Positions 9,544 through 17,905 of a stretch of DNA of 64,000 nt are shown here, one piece after another. This DNA is from Nocardia sp. NBC_00508 (GTDB lineage: Bacteria > Actinomycetota > Actinomycetes > Mycobacteriales > Mycobacteriaceae), in the NCBI RefSeq assembly GCF_036346875.1, contig NZ_CP107852.1, forward strand, positions 5,456,001 through 5,520,000, given 5' to 3'. The translations under genes and the position numbers were made by a program. The number at the start of each line of letters is the position of its first letter. The stretch's first letter is position 1. The notes beneath the pieces were generated by a model. It worked only from the letters and a program-made list of their open reading frames with translations, searched no databases and was not told the DNA's origin.

Positions 9544-10635
9544 TCAGTCGTTCACATAGCCGTTGAGCGTGGCGCGCAGATCGGTGAGCAGCGCGCGGGC
9601 GGCGGTGAGGCCGTCGCCGTGCCAGACGGTGTCCTCGACGGCGAACACCCGGCGATCGGTGGCGGCGCTGAGTTCCTTCCATTCGTCGGTGCGCATGAGG
9701 GCTTCACCGTGTTTCTTCCCGTCGGGGCCGGCGAGGATCACGTAGATCACGTCGCCCTCCACCTTGGTGGCGAACTCATCCGCGCGCACGTCGAACGAGG
9801 CGCCCCGCTGGGCGGTGGGACGCTGCACGCCCACATCACCGAGCACCTGGCCGGCGAAGCTGTCGCCGCCCTGGACCCGGTTGGCATCCGCGGTGAATCG
9901 GAGGACCGACGCCTGAGTCTGCCCCGCCGCCAACGCGGTACTGGTATCCCTGGCCTCGGTGCGATAGTTCTGCAGCGTGGTCTCCGCGGCCGCACGCCGC
10001 CCCAAACCCGCTGCGAACGCGGCGAATTCGGCCTGCCAGCTGGTGCTCGCGCCGACCAGCACGGTCGGGGCGATGGCCTGCAACGCGGCGAAACTCGCCG
10101 CGCCCGAGGGGATCTCGCCGAGAATCAGGTCGGGGCGCAGCTCAGCGATTCGAGCCGGATCCGGCTGCGCGGCGGTGCCGACGCCGGGGATCTTCAGCAC
10201 GCCGGTGCCGAGATAGGCGGGCTGCGGACTCGGCCCCTCGATGGTGACCGTGCCCACGACCCGCTCCCAGAGACCGAGCGCGCAGACGGCGTCCAGCGCG
10301 GAGGTCGTCAGCACGACGATGCGCTGCGGGTCGGCGGGCACCTCCGAGACGCCCGCGGCGTGCGCGACGCTGCGAGTGGCCTCGCTCGTCTGGTCCGGCG
10401 CGCTCGGCAGCGCGCACGCCCGGGTGGTGTCGCGCTCCAGCCCGACCACCCCCGCGCCCGCGATATTCGTGGTGGTGCGCACGATGGAGACGTCGTCGTC
10501 GCTCTTCCCGCCACACCCCGCCGCGAGAACGGTCGCGCACAACGCGGCGACGGCGATCACCCGTCGGCCCGCTGACGCGGCGTGTGCGGAAGGGGCTGTG
10601 CGGTTTCGGAGACGAACGAAGGCGCTCAGCGGCAT
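9544..10635 (-). CDS. fecB: Iron-siderophore ABC transporter substrate-binding lipoprotein (FecB family)
   Basis: This 363-residue periplasmic binding protein has a lipobox (LAAGC) after an N-terminal hydrophobic segment, so it should be a lipid-anchored cell-envelope protein. The fold signature includes DPQRIVVLTT near the start of the mature domain and AELRPDLILGEI, typical of class III substrate-binding proteins for siderophores, haem or B12. It corresponds by position to M. tuberculosis Rv3044 (FecB), divergent from ctaD. The ATG at 10635 is chosen because a -10 element sits 7 bases before it; the longer frame upstream runs through dispersed repeat DNA. No permease or ATPase partner lies beside it. 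The adjacent NRPS makes siderophore capture the likely role (inference). Confidence 0.85.
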   Translation of the reverse strand: MPLSAFVRLRNRTAPSAHAASAGRRVIAVAALCATVLAAGCGGKSDDDVSIVRTTTNIAGAGVVGLERDTTRACALPSAPDQTSEATRSVAHAAGVSEVPADPQRIVVLTTSALDAVCALGLWERVVGTVTIEGPSPQPAYLGTGVLKIPGVGTAAQPDPARIAELRPDLILGEIPSGAASFAALQAIAPTVLVGASTSWQAEFAAFAAGLGRRAAAETTLQNYRTEARDTSTALAAGQTQASVLRFTADANRVQGGDSFAGQVLGDVGVQRPTAQRGASFDVRADEFATKVEGDVIYVILAGPDGKKHGEALMRTDEWKELSAATDRRVFAVEDTVWHGDGLTAARALLTDLRATLNGYVND

Positions 10636-10642
10636 GCCGGTG

Positions 10643-10648
10643 AGGGTA
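10643..10648 (-). promoter_or_regulatory. -10 element (TACCCT) for leaderless fecB
   Basis: On the minus strand TACCCT lies 7 bases before the ATG at 10635, so transcription would begin at or next to the start codon. No iron-box palindrome was recognised nearby. Confidence 0.5.
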
Positions 10649-10662
10649 CCGTGTCTGATTTG

Positions 10663-10735
10663 CAGCGCCTGCGGCGCCGCGAACGGGGAATGCTCGGTCT
10701 CGCTTCGCTCGAAAGCCGGAGCTGGTCCGATGTGG
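10663..10735 (-). repeat. Dispersed repeat, short form
   Basis: Read on the minus strand this matches 11880-12030 on the plus strand: a TTTCGAGCGAAGCGAGACCG block, then GTTCGCGG and CGCCGCAGGCGCTGCAAA. It lacks the roughly 90-bp hairpin present in the other copy. The two copies flank the VOC gene in opposite orientation. Confidence 0.75.
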
Positions 10736-10887
10736 TTGCGTTGTGCTGTAACCGCAGGATCTGAGTTCGCCATACCCTGGCTCGCTGGCGGGTGTCCGCT
10801 GCTGGTGGCGTTGTTCGGGCGCTTCGCCCGCTCGAATGCCAGGCATCAGCGAGTTGCGAACACGCAGTGCTGCCGGACAGTCACCGT

Positions 10888-11694
10888 TCAGGCCTTTTCG
10901 CCGCCGATGCTGAACCTGGCGCCGGTGGCGTCCGCGACCGCGGCCATTCGGCCGTACGGGGTGTCCTGGGCGGGTGACAGCACCGAGCCGCCCAGTTCGA
11001 CGACCTTCTCGACGGACTTGTCCACGTTGTCGGCGCCGAAGTAGACGGTCCAGCCCGCGGGTGCTCCTTCGGGCAGGAACGCCGAGGCGTCCATCACACC
11101 GCCGAGCATCGGGCTCTGCGCGTGGATCGTGGAGTAGCGGAACTCCGGCACGTCGGAGACGGTGAAGACGTCCGACCAGCCGAAGATGTCCCGGTAGAAC
11201 GTCATCGAGGCGTCGTAGGCGCGGGTGTGCAGCTCGAACCAGGACGGCGCGCCCGCGTGCTCGCGCCATTGACCGCCGGAGACCAGGCCCATCGTCTCGA
11301 ATCCCGGGAACGTCCCTGCTTGCCAGATGCCGACCCCCGCGCCGCCGACGTCGCCGAGCACGGCCATCGTGCCCAGCTCGCCGATCGGCATCACCGGCAC
11401 GATCAGCGACGCTCCCGCCGCGACGGCCGCGTCGGCCGTGGCGCGGGCGTCGGGGCTGGCCAGATAGACAGTCCACTGTTCCGGGCTGTCGGTGTCGCCC
11501 GGCATCCGGCCCATCGCGCCCGCTACCGCACGACCGTCCTTGCGGAAGGTGATGTAACCGCCGAACTCCGCCCCCGCCTGTTCGGCGGTCCAGCCGAACA
11601 GGTCGCGATAGAACGCGATACTGCGCTCGGGGTCGGAGGTGTACAGATCGACCCAGCAGGGGTCGCCGGGCTTGGTTCCGTTCGGATTCGTCAT
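10888..11694 (-). CDS. VOC (glyoxalase/bleomycin-resistance fold) family protein, two domains
   Basis: A 268-residue cytosolic protein with two tandem VOC half-domains, each opening with a W-x-(D/E)-L-(Y/H)-T-(S/R) strand and a (S/T)-x-x-F-Y-R-D-(L/I)-F-G-W helix (about residues 14-33 and 147-167). The architecture resembles mycobacterial 27-kDa/CFP30-type VOC proteins (family knowledge). Substrate is unknown. The ATG at 11694 is preferred over the upstream frame because AAGGAGAT sits just upstream. The gene is framed by the two inverted copies of the dispersed repeat. It is absent from the fecB-ctaD junction in M. tuberculosis as I remember it, so it is probably a local insertion. Confidence 0.8.
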   Translation of the reverse strand: MTNPNGTKPGDPCWVDLYTSDPERSIAFYRDLFGWTAEQAGAEFGGYITFRKDGRAVAGAMGRMPGDTDSPEQWTVYLASPDARATADAAVAAGASLIVPVMPIGELGTMAVLGDVGGAGVGIWQAGTFPGFETMGLVSGGQWREHAGAPSWFELHTRAYDASMTFYRDIFGWSDVFTVSDVPEFRYSTIHAQSPMLGGVMDASAFLPEGAPAGWTVYFGADNVDKSVEKVVELGGSVLSPAQDTPYGRMAAVADATGARFSIGGEKA

Positions 11695-11879
11695 CGCTGA
11701 TCTCCTTGCCAGGGGAACGTGTGTCACCGGTAGAGACGGCCGCCGCGCGACGAACTCATCGGCGGCGGGCCGGGCAGACCGGTGCCATCCATCCGCGCGG
11801 TATTTCGCGGCGCGTCACAGCCACGGCCCAACCAACACCGTGTTGTGCCTCTCTACGCCACCCGATTGGCTCAACCTTC

Positions 11880-12035
11880 GGTTTCGAGCGAAGCGAGACC
11901 GGGCATGCTCCCGTTCGCGGCCCGGCTCGCGTCCGAGCGGCCGCCGCGTCCGCGACGCAGTCGCCAGCGGCGGCCGCTCGGACGCGAGCCACTAGGGGGC
12001 CGCGAACACGCAGCGCCGCAGGCGCTGCAAAACAA
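11880..12035 (+). repeat. Dispersed repeat carrying an inserted long hairpin (11913-12007)
   Basis: The outer parts match the short copy at 10663-10735 in inverse orientation. Inside is a near-perfect inverted repeat. The inner arms 11924-11947 and 11967-11990 are 24 bp and identical as reverse complements, around a 19-base loop. The outer arms 11913-11923 and 11997-12007 are 11 bp and perfect, with six unpaired bases on the right side. The layout suggests a small non-coding mobile or REP-like element inserted into the shorter repeat. It occupies much of the 505-base gap between the VOC gene and ctaD. The rest of that gap holds the presumed ctaD promoter (TACGAT near 12098). Confidence 0.8.
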
Positions 12036-12199
12036 ACACAGCTATGAAATACGACAGAGAGTAGGACCCGTTCGGCTCGCGCGATAGGCACCGTTTACGA
12101 TTCGATGAGCGCAAGCGAACTGTCGTCTGTCCTGTCGTCGGGATGGATGCGATCAGCGGAGCCTGCGGAGCGACCTAAAGGCACCTTTCAGGAGGATCA

Positions 12200-13942
12200 G
12201 TGACTGCCGTAGAGCCCCAGCCAGTCCCTCAGTTGGAAGCGACTCGGCCTTATCCGGCTCGGACCGGGCCGAAGGGCTCGTTCATCTTCAAGATGGTCAC
12301 CACCACGGATCCCAAGGTCCTCGGTGTCATGTACCTGACCACGTCGATGGCCTTCTTCCTGATCGGCGGCCTGATGGCGCTGCTGATGCGCGGTGAGCTG
12401 GCGCGGCCCGGCCTGCAGTTCCTCTCCACCGAGCAGTTCAACCAGCTGTTCACCATGCACGGCACGATCATGCTGCTGTTCTACGCGACCGCGATCGTGT
12501 TCGGCTTCGCCAACATCATCCTGCCGCTGCAGATCGGCGCGCCCGACGTCGCCTTCCCACGACTGAACGCGTTCAGCTACTGGCTGTACGCGTTCGGCGC
12601 CAGCATGGCGACCGCGGGCTTCGTCACCCCTGGCGGTGCGGCGGACTTCGGCTGGACGGCGTACGTGCCGCTGACCGACATCCTGCACTCGCCCGGCGTC
12701 GGCACGGACCTGTGGATCCTGGGTCTGGCGGTCTCCGGTCTCGGCACCATCCTCGGTGGCGTGAACATGCTGACCACCGTCGTCTGCCTGCGTGCGCCCG
12801 GTATGACCATGTTCCGGATGCCGATCTTCACCTGGAACATCGCCGTCACCAGCGTCCTGGTGCTGCTGGCCTTCCCACTGCTGACCGCCGCGCTGTTCGG
12901 CCTGGCCTACGACCGTCACCTGGGCGGCCACATCTACGACCCCGCGACCGGCGGCATCCTGCTCTACCAGCACCTGTTCTGGTTCTTCGGTCACCCCGAG
13001 GTGTACATCATCGCGCTGCCGTTCTTCGGCATCGTCTCGGAGATCTTCCCGGTCTTCTCGCGCAAGCCGATCTTCGGTTACACCACGCTGGTCTATGCCA
13101 CCCTGGGCATCGCGGCGCTGTCCATCGCGGTGTGGGCGCACCACATGTACGCCACCGGCGCCGTGCTGCTGCCCTACTTCTCGTTCATGACCTTCCTGAT
13201 CGCGGTCCCCACCGGTGTGAAGTTCTTCAACTGGATCGGCACCATGTGGCGCGGTCAGCTGACCTTCGAGTCGCCGATGCTGTTCTCCATCGGCTTCATC
13301 GTCACCTTCCTCTTCGGTGGTCTGTCCGGCGTCATCCTGGCCAGCCCGCCGCTGGACTTCCACGTCACCGACTCGTACTTCGTCGTGGCGCACTTCCACT
13401 ACGTGCTCTTCGGCACCATCGTGTTCGCCACATACGCGGGCATCTATTTCTGGTTCCCGAAGATGACCGGGCGAATGCTCGACGAGCGCCTGGCCAAGTG
13501 GCACTTCTGGACCACCTTCATCGGCTTCCACACCACCTTCCTGGTGCAGCACTGGCTGGGCGCCGAGGGCATGCCGCGCCGCTACGCCGACTACCTGCCC
13601 AGCGACGGCTTCACCACGCTGAACACGATCTCGACGATCGGCGCATTCGTGCTCGGCGCCTCGATGCTGCCGTTCCTGTGGAACGTCTTCAAGAGCTACC
13701 GCTACGGCGAGGTCGTCACCGTGGACGACCCGTGGGGTTACGGCAACTCGCTGGAGTGGGCCACCACCTGCCCGCCGCCGCGGCACAACTTCTACGAGCT
13801 GCCGCGCATCCGGTCCGAGCGTCCCGCCTTCGAGCTGCACTACCCGCACATGATCGACCGCATGCACGCCGAAGCGCACGTCGGCTGGGGCTCGGGCAAG
13901 CACGCCGTCGAGGTCCGCGAAACGGTGGGGGCGGCCAAGTAG
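12200..13942 (+). CDS. ctaD: Cytochrome c oxidase subunit I (aa3 type)
   Basis: The 580-residue integral membrane subunit carries the low-spin haem and the haem-copper centre of the terminal oxidase. Visible signatures are the haem-a ligand region MHGTIMLLF, the copper-B/Tyr-crosslink motif GHPEVY, the HH pair in WAHHMYATG and the HFHYV haem ligands, with about 12 hydrophobic helices. Length matches the actinobacterial family. The GTG start is fixed by a strong AGGAGG (12190-12195) five bases upstream. It corresponds to Rv3043c and lies divergent from fecB, as in mycobacteria. A roughly 90-base leader separates the probable promoter from the start. A tandem repeat array begins on the base after the stop codon. 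Confidence 0.97.
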   Translation: MTAVEPQPVPQLEATRPYPARTGPKGSFIFKMVTTTDPKVLGVMYLTTSMAFFLIGGLMALLMRGELARPGLQFLSTEQFNQLFTMHGTIMLLFYATAIVFGFANIILPLQIGAPDVAFPRLNAFSYWLYAFGASMATAGFVTPGGAADFGWTAYVPLTDILHSPGVGTDLWILGLAVSGLGTILGGVNMLTTVVCLRAPGMTMFRMPIFTWNIAVTSVLVLLAFPLLTAALFGLAYDRHLGGHIYDPATGGILLYQHLFWFFGHPEVYIIALPFFGIVSEIFPVFSRKPIFGYTTLVYATLGIAALSIAVWAHHMYATGAVLLPYFSFMTFLIAVPTGVKFFNWIGTMWRGQLTFESPMLFSIGFIVTFLFGGLSGVILASPPLDFHVTDSYFVVAHFHYVLFGTIVFATYAGIYFWFPKMTGRMLDERLAKWHFWTTFIGFHTTFLVQHWLGAEGMPRRYADYLPSDGFTTLNTISTIGAFVLGASMLPFLWNVFKSYRYGEVVTVDDPWGYGNSLEWATTCPPPRHNFYELPRIRSERPAFELHYPHMIDRMHAEAHVGWGSGKHAVEVRETVGAAK

Positions 13943-14391
13943 GCGGCTGCCTCGCCTCCGCTCGGCCCGGCGCGGGCTATGGACGGACTTCGTCCGACTG
14001 CGTTCTTTAGGCGGCTGCCTCGCCTCCGCTCGGCCCGGCGCGGGCTATGGACGGACTTCGTCCGACTGCGTTCTTTATGCGGCTGCCTCAGCCTGCGCTC
14101 GGCCCGGCGCGGGCTATGGACGGACTTCGTCCGACTGCGTTCTTTATGCGGCTGCCTCAGCCTGCGCTCGGCCCGGCGCGGGTTATGGACGGACTTCGTC
14201 CGACTGCGTTCTTTATGCGGCTGCCTCGCCTGCGCTCGGCCCGGCGCGGTCTACGGACGGACTTCGTCCGGCGGCGTTCTTTATGCGGCTCTCTCGCCTG
14301 CGCTCGGCCCGGCGCGGTCTATGGACGGACTTCGTCCGGCGGCGTCATTTGGCGGCGGGGCGATGGCCGGAGTTCGTCCGGTAGCGCCTTA
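13943..14391 (+). repeat. Tandem array of six 67-69-bp units plus a partial seventh
   Basis: Units start at 13943, 14011, 14079, 14148, 14217, 14285 and 14352 (partial, diverged). Each runs GCGGCTGCCTCGCC, GCTCGGCCCGGCGCGGG, the palindromic core GGACGGACTTCGTCC, then GCGTTCTTTA. The first four are nearly identical, while units 5-7 drift, which suggests recent expansion from the ctaD side. The array begins immediately after the ctaD stop and fills most of the 504-base gap before serB. Open frames read through it because a 69-base unit keeps frame, but nothing indicates a gene. A solitary related copy lies at 51302-51364. Confidence 0.9.
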
Positions 14392-14407
14392 GGATTCAAC
14401 GTGACGG

Positions 14408-14440
14408 GTGTGCACCTGCTGGTGACCAGCGGGTGCACAC
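14408..14440 (+). terminator. 15-bp hairpin before serB
   Basis: GTGTGCACCTGCTGG and CCAGCGGGTGCACAC form a 15-bp stem (one G-U pair in RNA) with a 3-base loop. It may terminate ctaD/array transcription or be an operator or leader hairpin for serB, since it ends only 6 bases before the earliest serB start. There is no T-tract. Confidence 0.55.
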
Positions 14441-14482
14441 TCATTTGTGGAGACCACTACGCATCGTGGCGTTGTGACAACG

Positions 14483-15745
14483 ATGTCCAGCACAGCGACG
14501 GCACACACCGAACTTGGAGCTCATCAGTTGGCCGACACCACCGTCCTCGTCACCGTCACCGGGCCCGACCGCCCCGGTGTGACGTCCGTGCTGCTCGCGG
14601 CGATGTCGCGGCACCAGGTGAGCCTGCTGGACGTCGAGCAGGTCGTGATCCGGGGCAGGCTGACCCTCGGCGTCCTGGTCACCTGTCCGAACGACCCCGA
14701 GGCGTTGCAGGACGAACTCGAAGAGGCCATGAACACCGTCGGCATGCACGTCGACGTCGAGGTGGACGCGGCGATCGGCAGGCAGCCGATGTCCACCCAC
14801 GCGGTGGTGGTCCTCGGCAGCCCGGTCACGGCGCGCGCGTTCAGCGCGGTTTCGCGGCAACTGGCCGCCTTGGGCGCCAACATCGACACCATCCGCGGCA
14901 TAGCCGACTACCCGGTGACCGGTATGGAGCTGATGGTCACCGCGATCGACTCCGGCCCCGACACCGATTCACGGCTGCGCACGGCGCTGGCCGAGATCGC
15001 GGTCACCGAGGAGGTGGACGTCGCGGTGGAGCGCGCCGGGCTCGCGCGCCGCGGCAAGCGCCTGATCGTGTTCGACGTCGACTCGACGCTGATCCAGGGC
15101 GAGGTCATCGAGATGCTCGCCGCGCACGCGGGTGTGGAGGACGAGGTCCGCAAGGTCACCGAGGCCGCCATGCGCGGGGAGATCGACTTCGCCGAATCGC
15201 TGCGGCAGCGGGTCGCGACGCTGGCCGGTCTCGACGAGTCCGTGATCGAGGCGGTGGCCGGGAAGATCGCGCTGACTCCCGGTGCGCGCACCACCATTCG
15301 CACGCTGCGCCGCATCGGCTTCCGCTGCGGCGTAGTGTCCGGCGGCTTCCGGCAGGTCATCGAACCGCTGGCGCACGAGCTGGAATTGGACTTCGTGCAG
15401 GCGAACACGCTGGAAGTCGTGGAAGGCAAGCTGACCGGGCGGGTCGTCGGCGAGATCGTCGACCGGGCGGCCAAGGCCACCGCGCTGCGCAAGTTCGCGG
15501 CCGAGGCCGGGGTGCCGATGGAACAGACCGTCGCGGTCGGCGATGGCGCCAACGACATCGACATGCTCAACGCCGCCGGGCTCGGCATCGCGTTCAATGC
15601 CAAGCCGGCGCTGCGCGAGGTCGCCGACGCGGCGCTCTCGCATCCCTACCTGGACGCGGTGCTGTTCATCCTCGGAGTCACTCGACACGAGGTGGAAGCC
15701 GCCGACGCCCGGGACGGCCTGCTGCGCCGCGTGCCACTGGGCTGA
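14483..15745 (+). CDS. serB: Phosphoserine phosphatase (SerB2-type, two ACT domains plus HAD)
   Basis: It catalyses the last step of serine synthesis, phosphoserine to serine, in the cytosol. The N-terminal about 170 residues hold two ACT modules (VTVTGPDRPGVTSVLL and VVVLGSPVTARAFSAV), typical of amino-acid feedback control. The C-terminal HAD domain shows the nucleophile motif FDVDSTLIQGE, motif II VSGGF and motif IV VGDGANDIDML. The length of about 420 residues matches Rv3042c. The start is uncertain: GTG at 14447 and 14474 are in frame, and no convincing Shine-Dalgarno sequence precedes any of them, so the ATG is used. It lies downstream of ctaD as in mycobacteria but is separated by the repeat array. 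Confidence 0.93.
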   Translation: MSSTATAHTELGAHQLADTTVLVTVTGPDRPGVTSVLLAAMSRHQVSLLDVEQVVIRGRLTLGVLVTCPNDPEALQDELEEAMNTVGMHVDVEVDAAIGRQPMSTHAVVVLGSPVTARAFSAVSRQLAALGANIDTIRGIADYPVTGMELMVTAIDSGPDTDSRLRTALAEIAVTEEVDVAVERAGLARRGKRLIVFDVDSTLIQGEVIEMLAAHAGVEDEVRKVTEAAMRGEIDFAESLRQRVATLAGLDESVIEAVAGKIALTPGARTTIRTLRRIGFRCGVVSGGFRQVIEPLAHELELDFVQANTLEVVEGKLTGRVVGEIVDRAAKATALRKFAAEAGVPMEQTVAVGDGANDIDMLNAAGLGIAFNAKPALREVADAALSHPYLDAVLFILGVTRHEVEAADARDGLLRRVPLG

Positions 15746-15903
15746 GCATTCGGACCTGGTCGGGCGGGTAGTCGGACGGCGCCCGGCTCGTCGTCGTGCC
15801 GGCCCGCCGACCGGAAGGGCCGTGCGGGTCCGGGAGGCACGCGGGCGTGGGAGCACGGCTCGGCGCCGGCCGAAACGTTTACGTTGACTATCAAGGTGGA
15901 GTG

Positions 15904-16707
15904 ATGACGGGCATCCCGGAATGCGGGGCCGAAGCCCGTGGTGGCGAAACCCGCACGGCGGCAACGGCATCGGACATCGTGGGATTCCGCGTGCGACATG
16001 CCGAGCTGGCGGGCGGCTACGGCGGCGCGGGCGATCCGGAGGATCCGGCCATGGTGCAGGCGATGCAGATGGTCCTGCACCTGCCCAAGACCGATCCGCC
16101 ACCGCGCAGCGCTCTGCTCGCGGCGGCCGCGGCGGCCGCGGTCGCGCTCTGCCTGGACGAGCGGGTCGGTCCGGGCGGCGAGTGGGCAGAGCGCTATCTG
16201 GCGTGGAAGCGCTCGCGCATCCGCAAGCTGGCTCGGCGCGCCCGCGGCGCCCAGTGGCGCGCGACCTGCGCGGTGGACGGCGTCACCGTCGAGATCGACG
16301 GCGCGCAAGCGCGGGCGCTGGTGCCGGGGCCGGTGGGCGAGGCCGATCCAGTGATCAAGCGTTTGCAGATCGGTGGCACCGATCTCGACCACGACGATCC
16401 AGGCCCGCCCGCCCCGCAGCTGCCCGTGCTGTGGGTGAACGCCGCGCTCGGCATGACATTGGGCAAAGCGGCCGCGCAAGTGGGTCACGCGAGCATGCTG
16501 CTGGCCGGTGCGCTGTCGGTCGAGCACGCACTGCGCTGGTCGGAACTCGGATTCCGCTGCGCGGTCCGGGAAGCCGACGCCCAGCGCTGGGCGTCCCTGG
16601 CCGGCCAGGTGGCCGAGGGCACCGCGGTTGCCGTGCGGGACGCGGGATTCACCGAGGTGGCGCCGGGTTCGATGACGGTGATCGCGGTGCCTGCCCAATC
16701 CTGGTGA
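15904..16707 (+). CDS. Peptidyl-tRNA hydrolase PTH2-like protein
   Basis: 267 residues. The C-terminal half matches the PTH2 fold: the Lys/Gln/His active-site segment NAALGMTLGKAAAQVGHASM, then CAVREADAQRW and the closing GTAVAVRDAGFTEVAPGSMTV strand. PTH2 enzymes release amino acids from peptidyl-tRNA, though whether this one does is unproven. The N-terminal about 130 residues, rich in Ala and Arg, are not part of the minimal 120-residue PTH2 domain and are unidentified. AAGGTGGA precedes the start; the adjacent GTG at 15901 is an alternative. The gene has no counterpart in the equivalent mycobacterial interval that I remember. A degraded copy of its 3' end follows at 16776-16883. Confidence 0.75.
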   Translation: MTGIPECGAEARGGETRTAATASDIVGFRVRHAELAGGYGGAGDPEDPAMVQAMQMVLHLPKTDPPPRSALLAAAAAAAVALCLDERVGPGGEWAERYLAWKRSRIRKLARRARGAQWRATCAVDGVTVEIDGAQARALVPGPVGEADPVIKRLQIGGTDLDHDDPGPPAPQLPVLWVNAALGMTLGKAAAQVGHASMLLAGALSVEHALRWSELGFRCAVREADAQRWASLAGQVAEGTAVAVRDAGFTEVAPGSMTVIAVPAQSW

Positions 16708-16775
16708 GCGGGGACATCGTCGTTGTCGACGCGGTGTCGATCAGGCGGCTCCGGCGCGGCGGCAGTGCGGGGCGT

Positions 16776-16883
16776 GGTGTCGGCCAGGCGGCTCGGGGAA
16801 GCGCGGTGACAGTGTGGGACGCGGCATTCACGGAGGTAACGGCGGGCTCGATCAGGTGATCGCTGTGCCCGCGCGATCCAGGG
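16776..16883 (+). pseudogene. Decayed partial duplication of the 3' end of the PTH2-like gene
   Basis: Bases 16776-16883 align with 16600-16707. Both contain GGCCAGG, then TG(C/T)GGGACGCGG(G/C)ATTCAC, GAGGT, GGTTCGAT/GGCTCGAT and GTGATCGC(G/T)GTGCC. Indels break the frame. This explains part of the 317-base gap before the ABC ATPase gene; nothing else was recognised there. Confidence 0.65.
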
Positions 16884-17024
16884 GAAACGGCCTCTGCGCC
16901 ACCTGTGAACTCGACGTGGTCCGTGGAGTTCCGGTCGGGCGGCGACGGCTGAGGAGATATCGATCAGACCAACTGGAACGTTTTCCCTCCCCGCGTTGGC
17001 AAGTGCCCCCGATCGTGGGCCAAG

Positions 17025-17858
17025 ATGGAGCGCGTGCCGCAACCGGATCCCGATCTGCTCATCGATTTCACCGACGTGACCGTCCGCCGCTCGGGTCATA
17101 CCCTCGTCGGTCCGGTCACCTGGCAGGTCGAGCTCGACGAACGCTGGGTGGTCCTCGGCCCCAACGGCGCGGGCAAGACCTCACTATTGCGGATGGCCGC
17201 CGCCGAGATGCATCCCACCGCCGGCATCGCCCATCTGCTCGGGGAGCGGATCGGCAAGGTCGACGTCAGCGAGCTGCGTCCGCGCATCGGCCTGTCGTCA
17301 GCCGCGGTGGCCAGCCGGGTTCCGCTCGACGAGAAGGTCAGCGACCTGGTCGTATCCGCCGGATACGCGGTGCTCGGCCGCTGGCGGGAGCGCTACGACG
17401 ACCTGGACACCGATCGCGCCATCGACATGCTGGAAAGCCTGGGCGCCGAACATCTCTCGGACCGCACCTACGGGACGTTGTCGGAGGGCGAGCGCAAGCG
17501 CGTGCTGATCGCTCGCGCGCTGATGACCGATCCCGAACTGCTGCTGCTCGACGAGCCGGCGGCGGGCTTGGACCTGGGCGGCCGGGAGGAACTGGTGGAA
17601 CGGCTCGGCGATCTCGCCGCTGACCCGGACGCGCCCGCGATCGTGCTGGTCACTCACCATGTGGAGGAGATCCCGCCCGGATTCACGCACGGCCTGCTGC
17701 TCAACGAGGGTGACGTGGTTGCGCAGGGGCTGCTGACCGATGTGCTCACCGCGGAGAACCTCAGCGACGCGTTCCGACAATCGATCGCACTGGATCGGGT
17801 CGATGGCCGCTACTTCGCGCGGCGCGCACGTCGCGCGGGCAGGCACCGCACCCGCTGA
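17025..17858 (+). CDS. ABC transporter ATP-binding protein
   Basis: A 277-residue nucleotide-binding subunit with Walker A GPNGAGKTS, a signature loop read as LSEGERKRV, Walker B LLLLDEPAAGLD and a switch histidine in VTHHVEEI. It corresponds to Rv3041c, between serB2 and the NUDIX gene. No membrane partner is adjacent, so it may act with a distant permease or in a non-transport role. The start could also be the GTG three codons on (17034); neither has a strong Shine-Dalgarno sequence. The substrate cannot be read from the sequence. Confidence 0.9.
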   Translation: MERVPQPDPDLLIDFTDVTVRRSGHTLVGPVTWQVELDERWVVLGPNGAGKTSLLRMAAAEMHPTAGIAHLLGERIGKVDVSELRPRIGLSSAAVASRVPLDEKVSDLVVSAGYAVLGRWRERYDDLDTDRAIDMLESLGAEHLSDRTYGTLSEGERKRVLIARALMTDPELLLLDEPAAGLDLGGREELVERLGDLAADPDAPAIVLVTHHVEEIPPGFTHGLLLNEGDVVAQGLLTDVLTAENLSDAFRQSIALDRVDGRYFARRARRAGRHRTR

Positions 17859-17893
17859 CACGGAGGTCGTGACGGCGCTCACCAAGCGCGCGT

Positions 17894-17899
17894 TAGGGT
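17894..17899 (+). promoter_or_regulatory. -10 element (TAGGGT) of the leaderless NUDIX gene
   Basis: Six bases separate TAGGGT from the GTG at 17906, so the transcript probably begins on the start codon. Confidence 0.5.
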
Positions 17900-17905
17900 G
17901 CAGGG

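Noticed and set aside
13979..14392. Apparent repetitive protein (LRPTAFFMRLP-type 23-residue repeats) encoded by the tandem array
   Set aside because: Unit length 69 keeps the frame open by arithmetic, but 68-base units shift it. There is no start context, and the same unit occurs singly in another intergenic gap.
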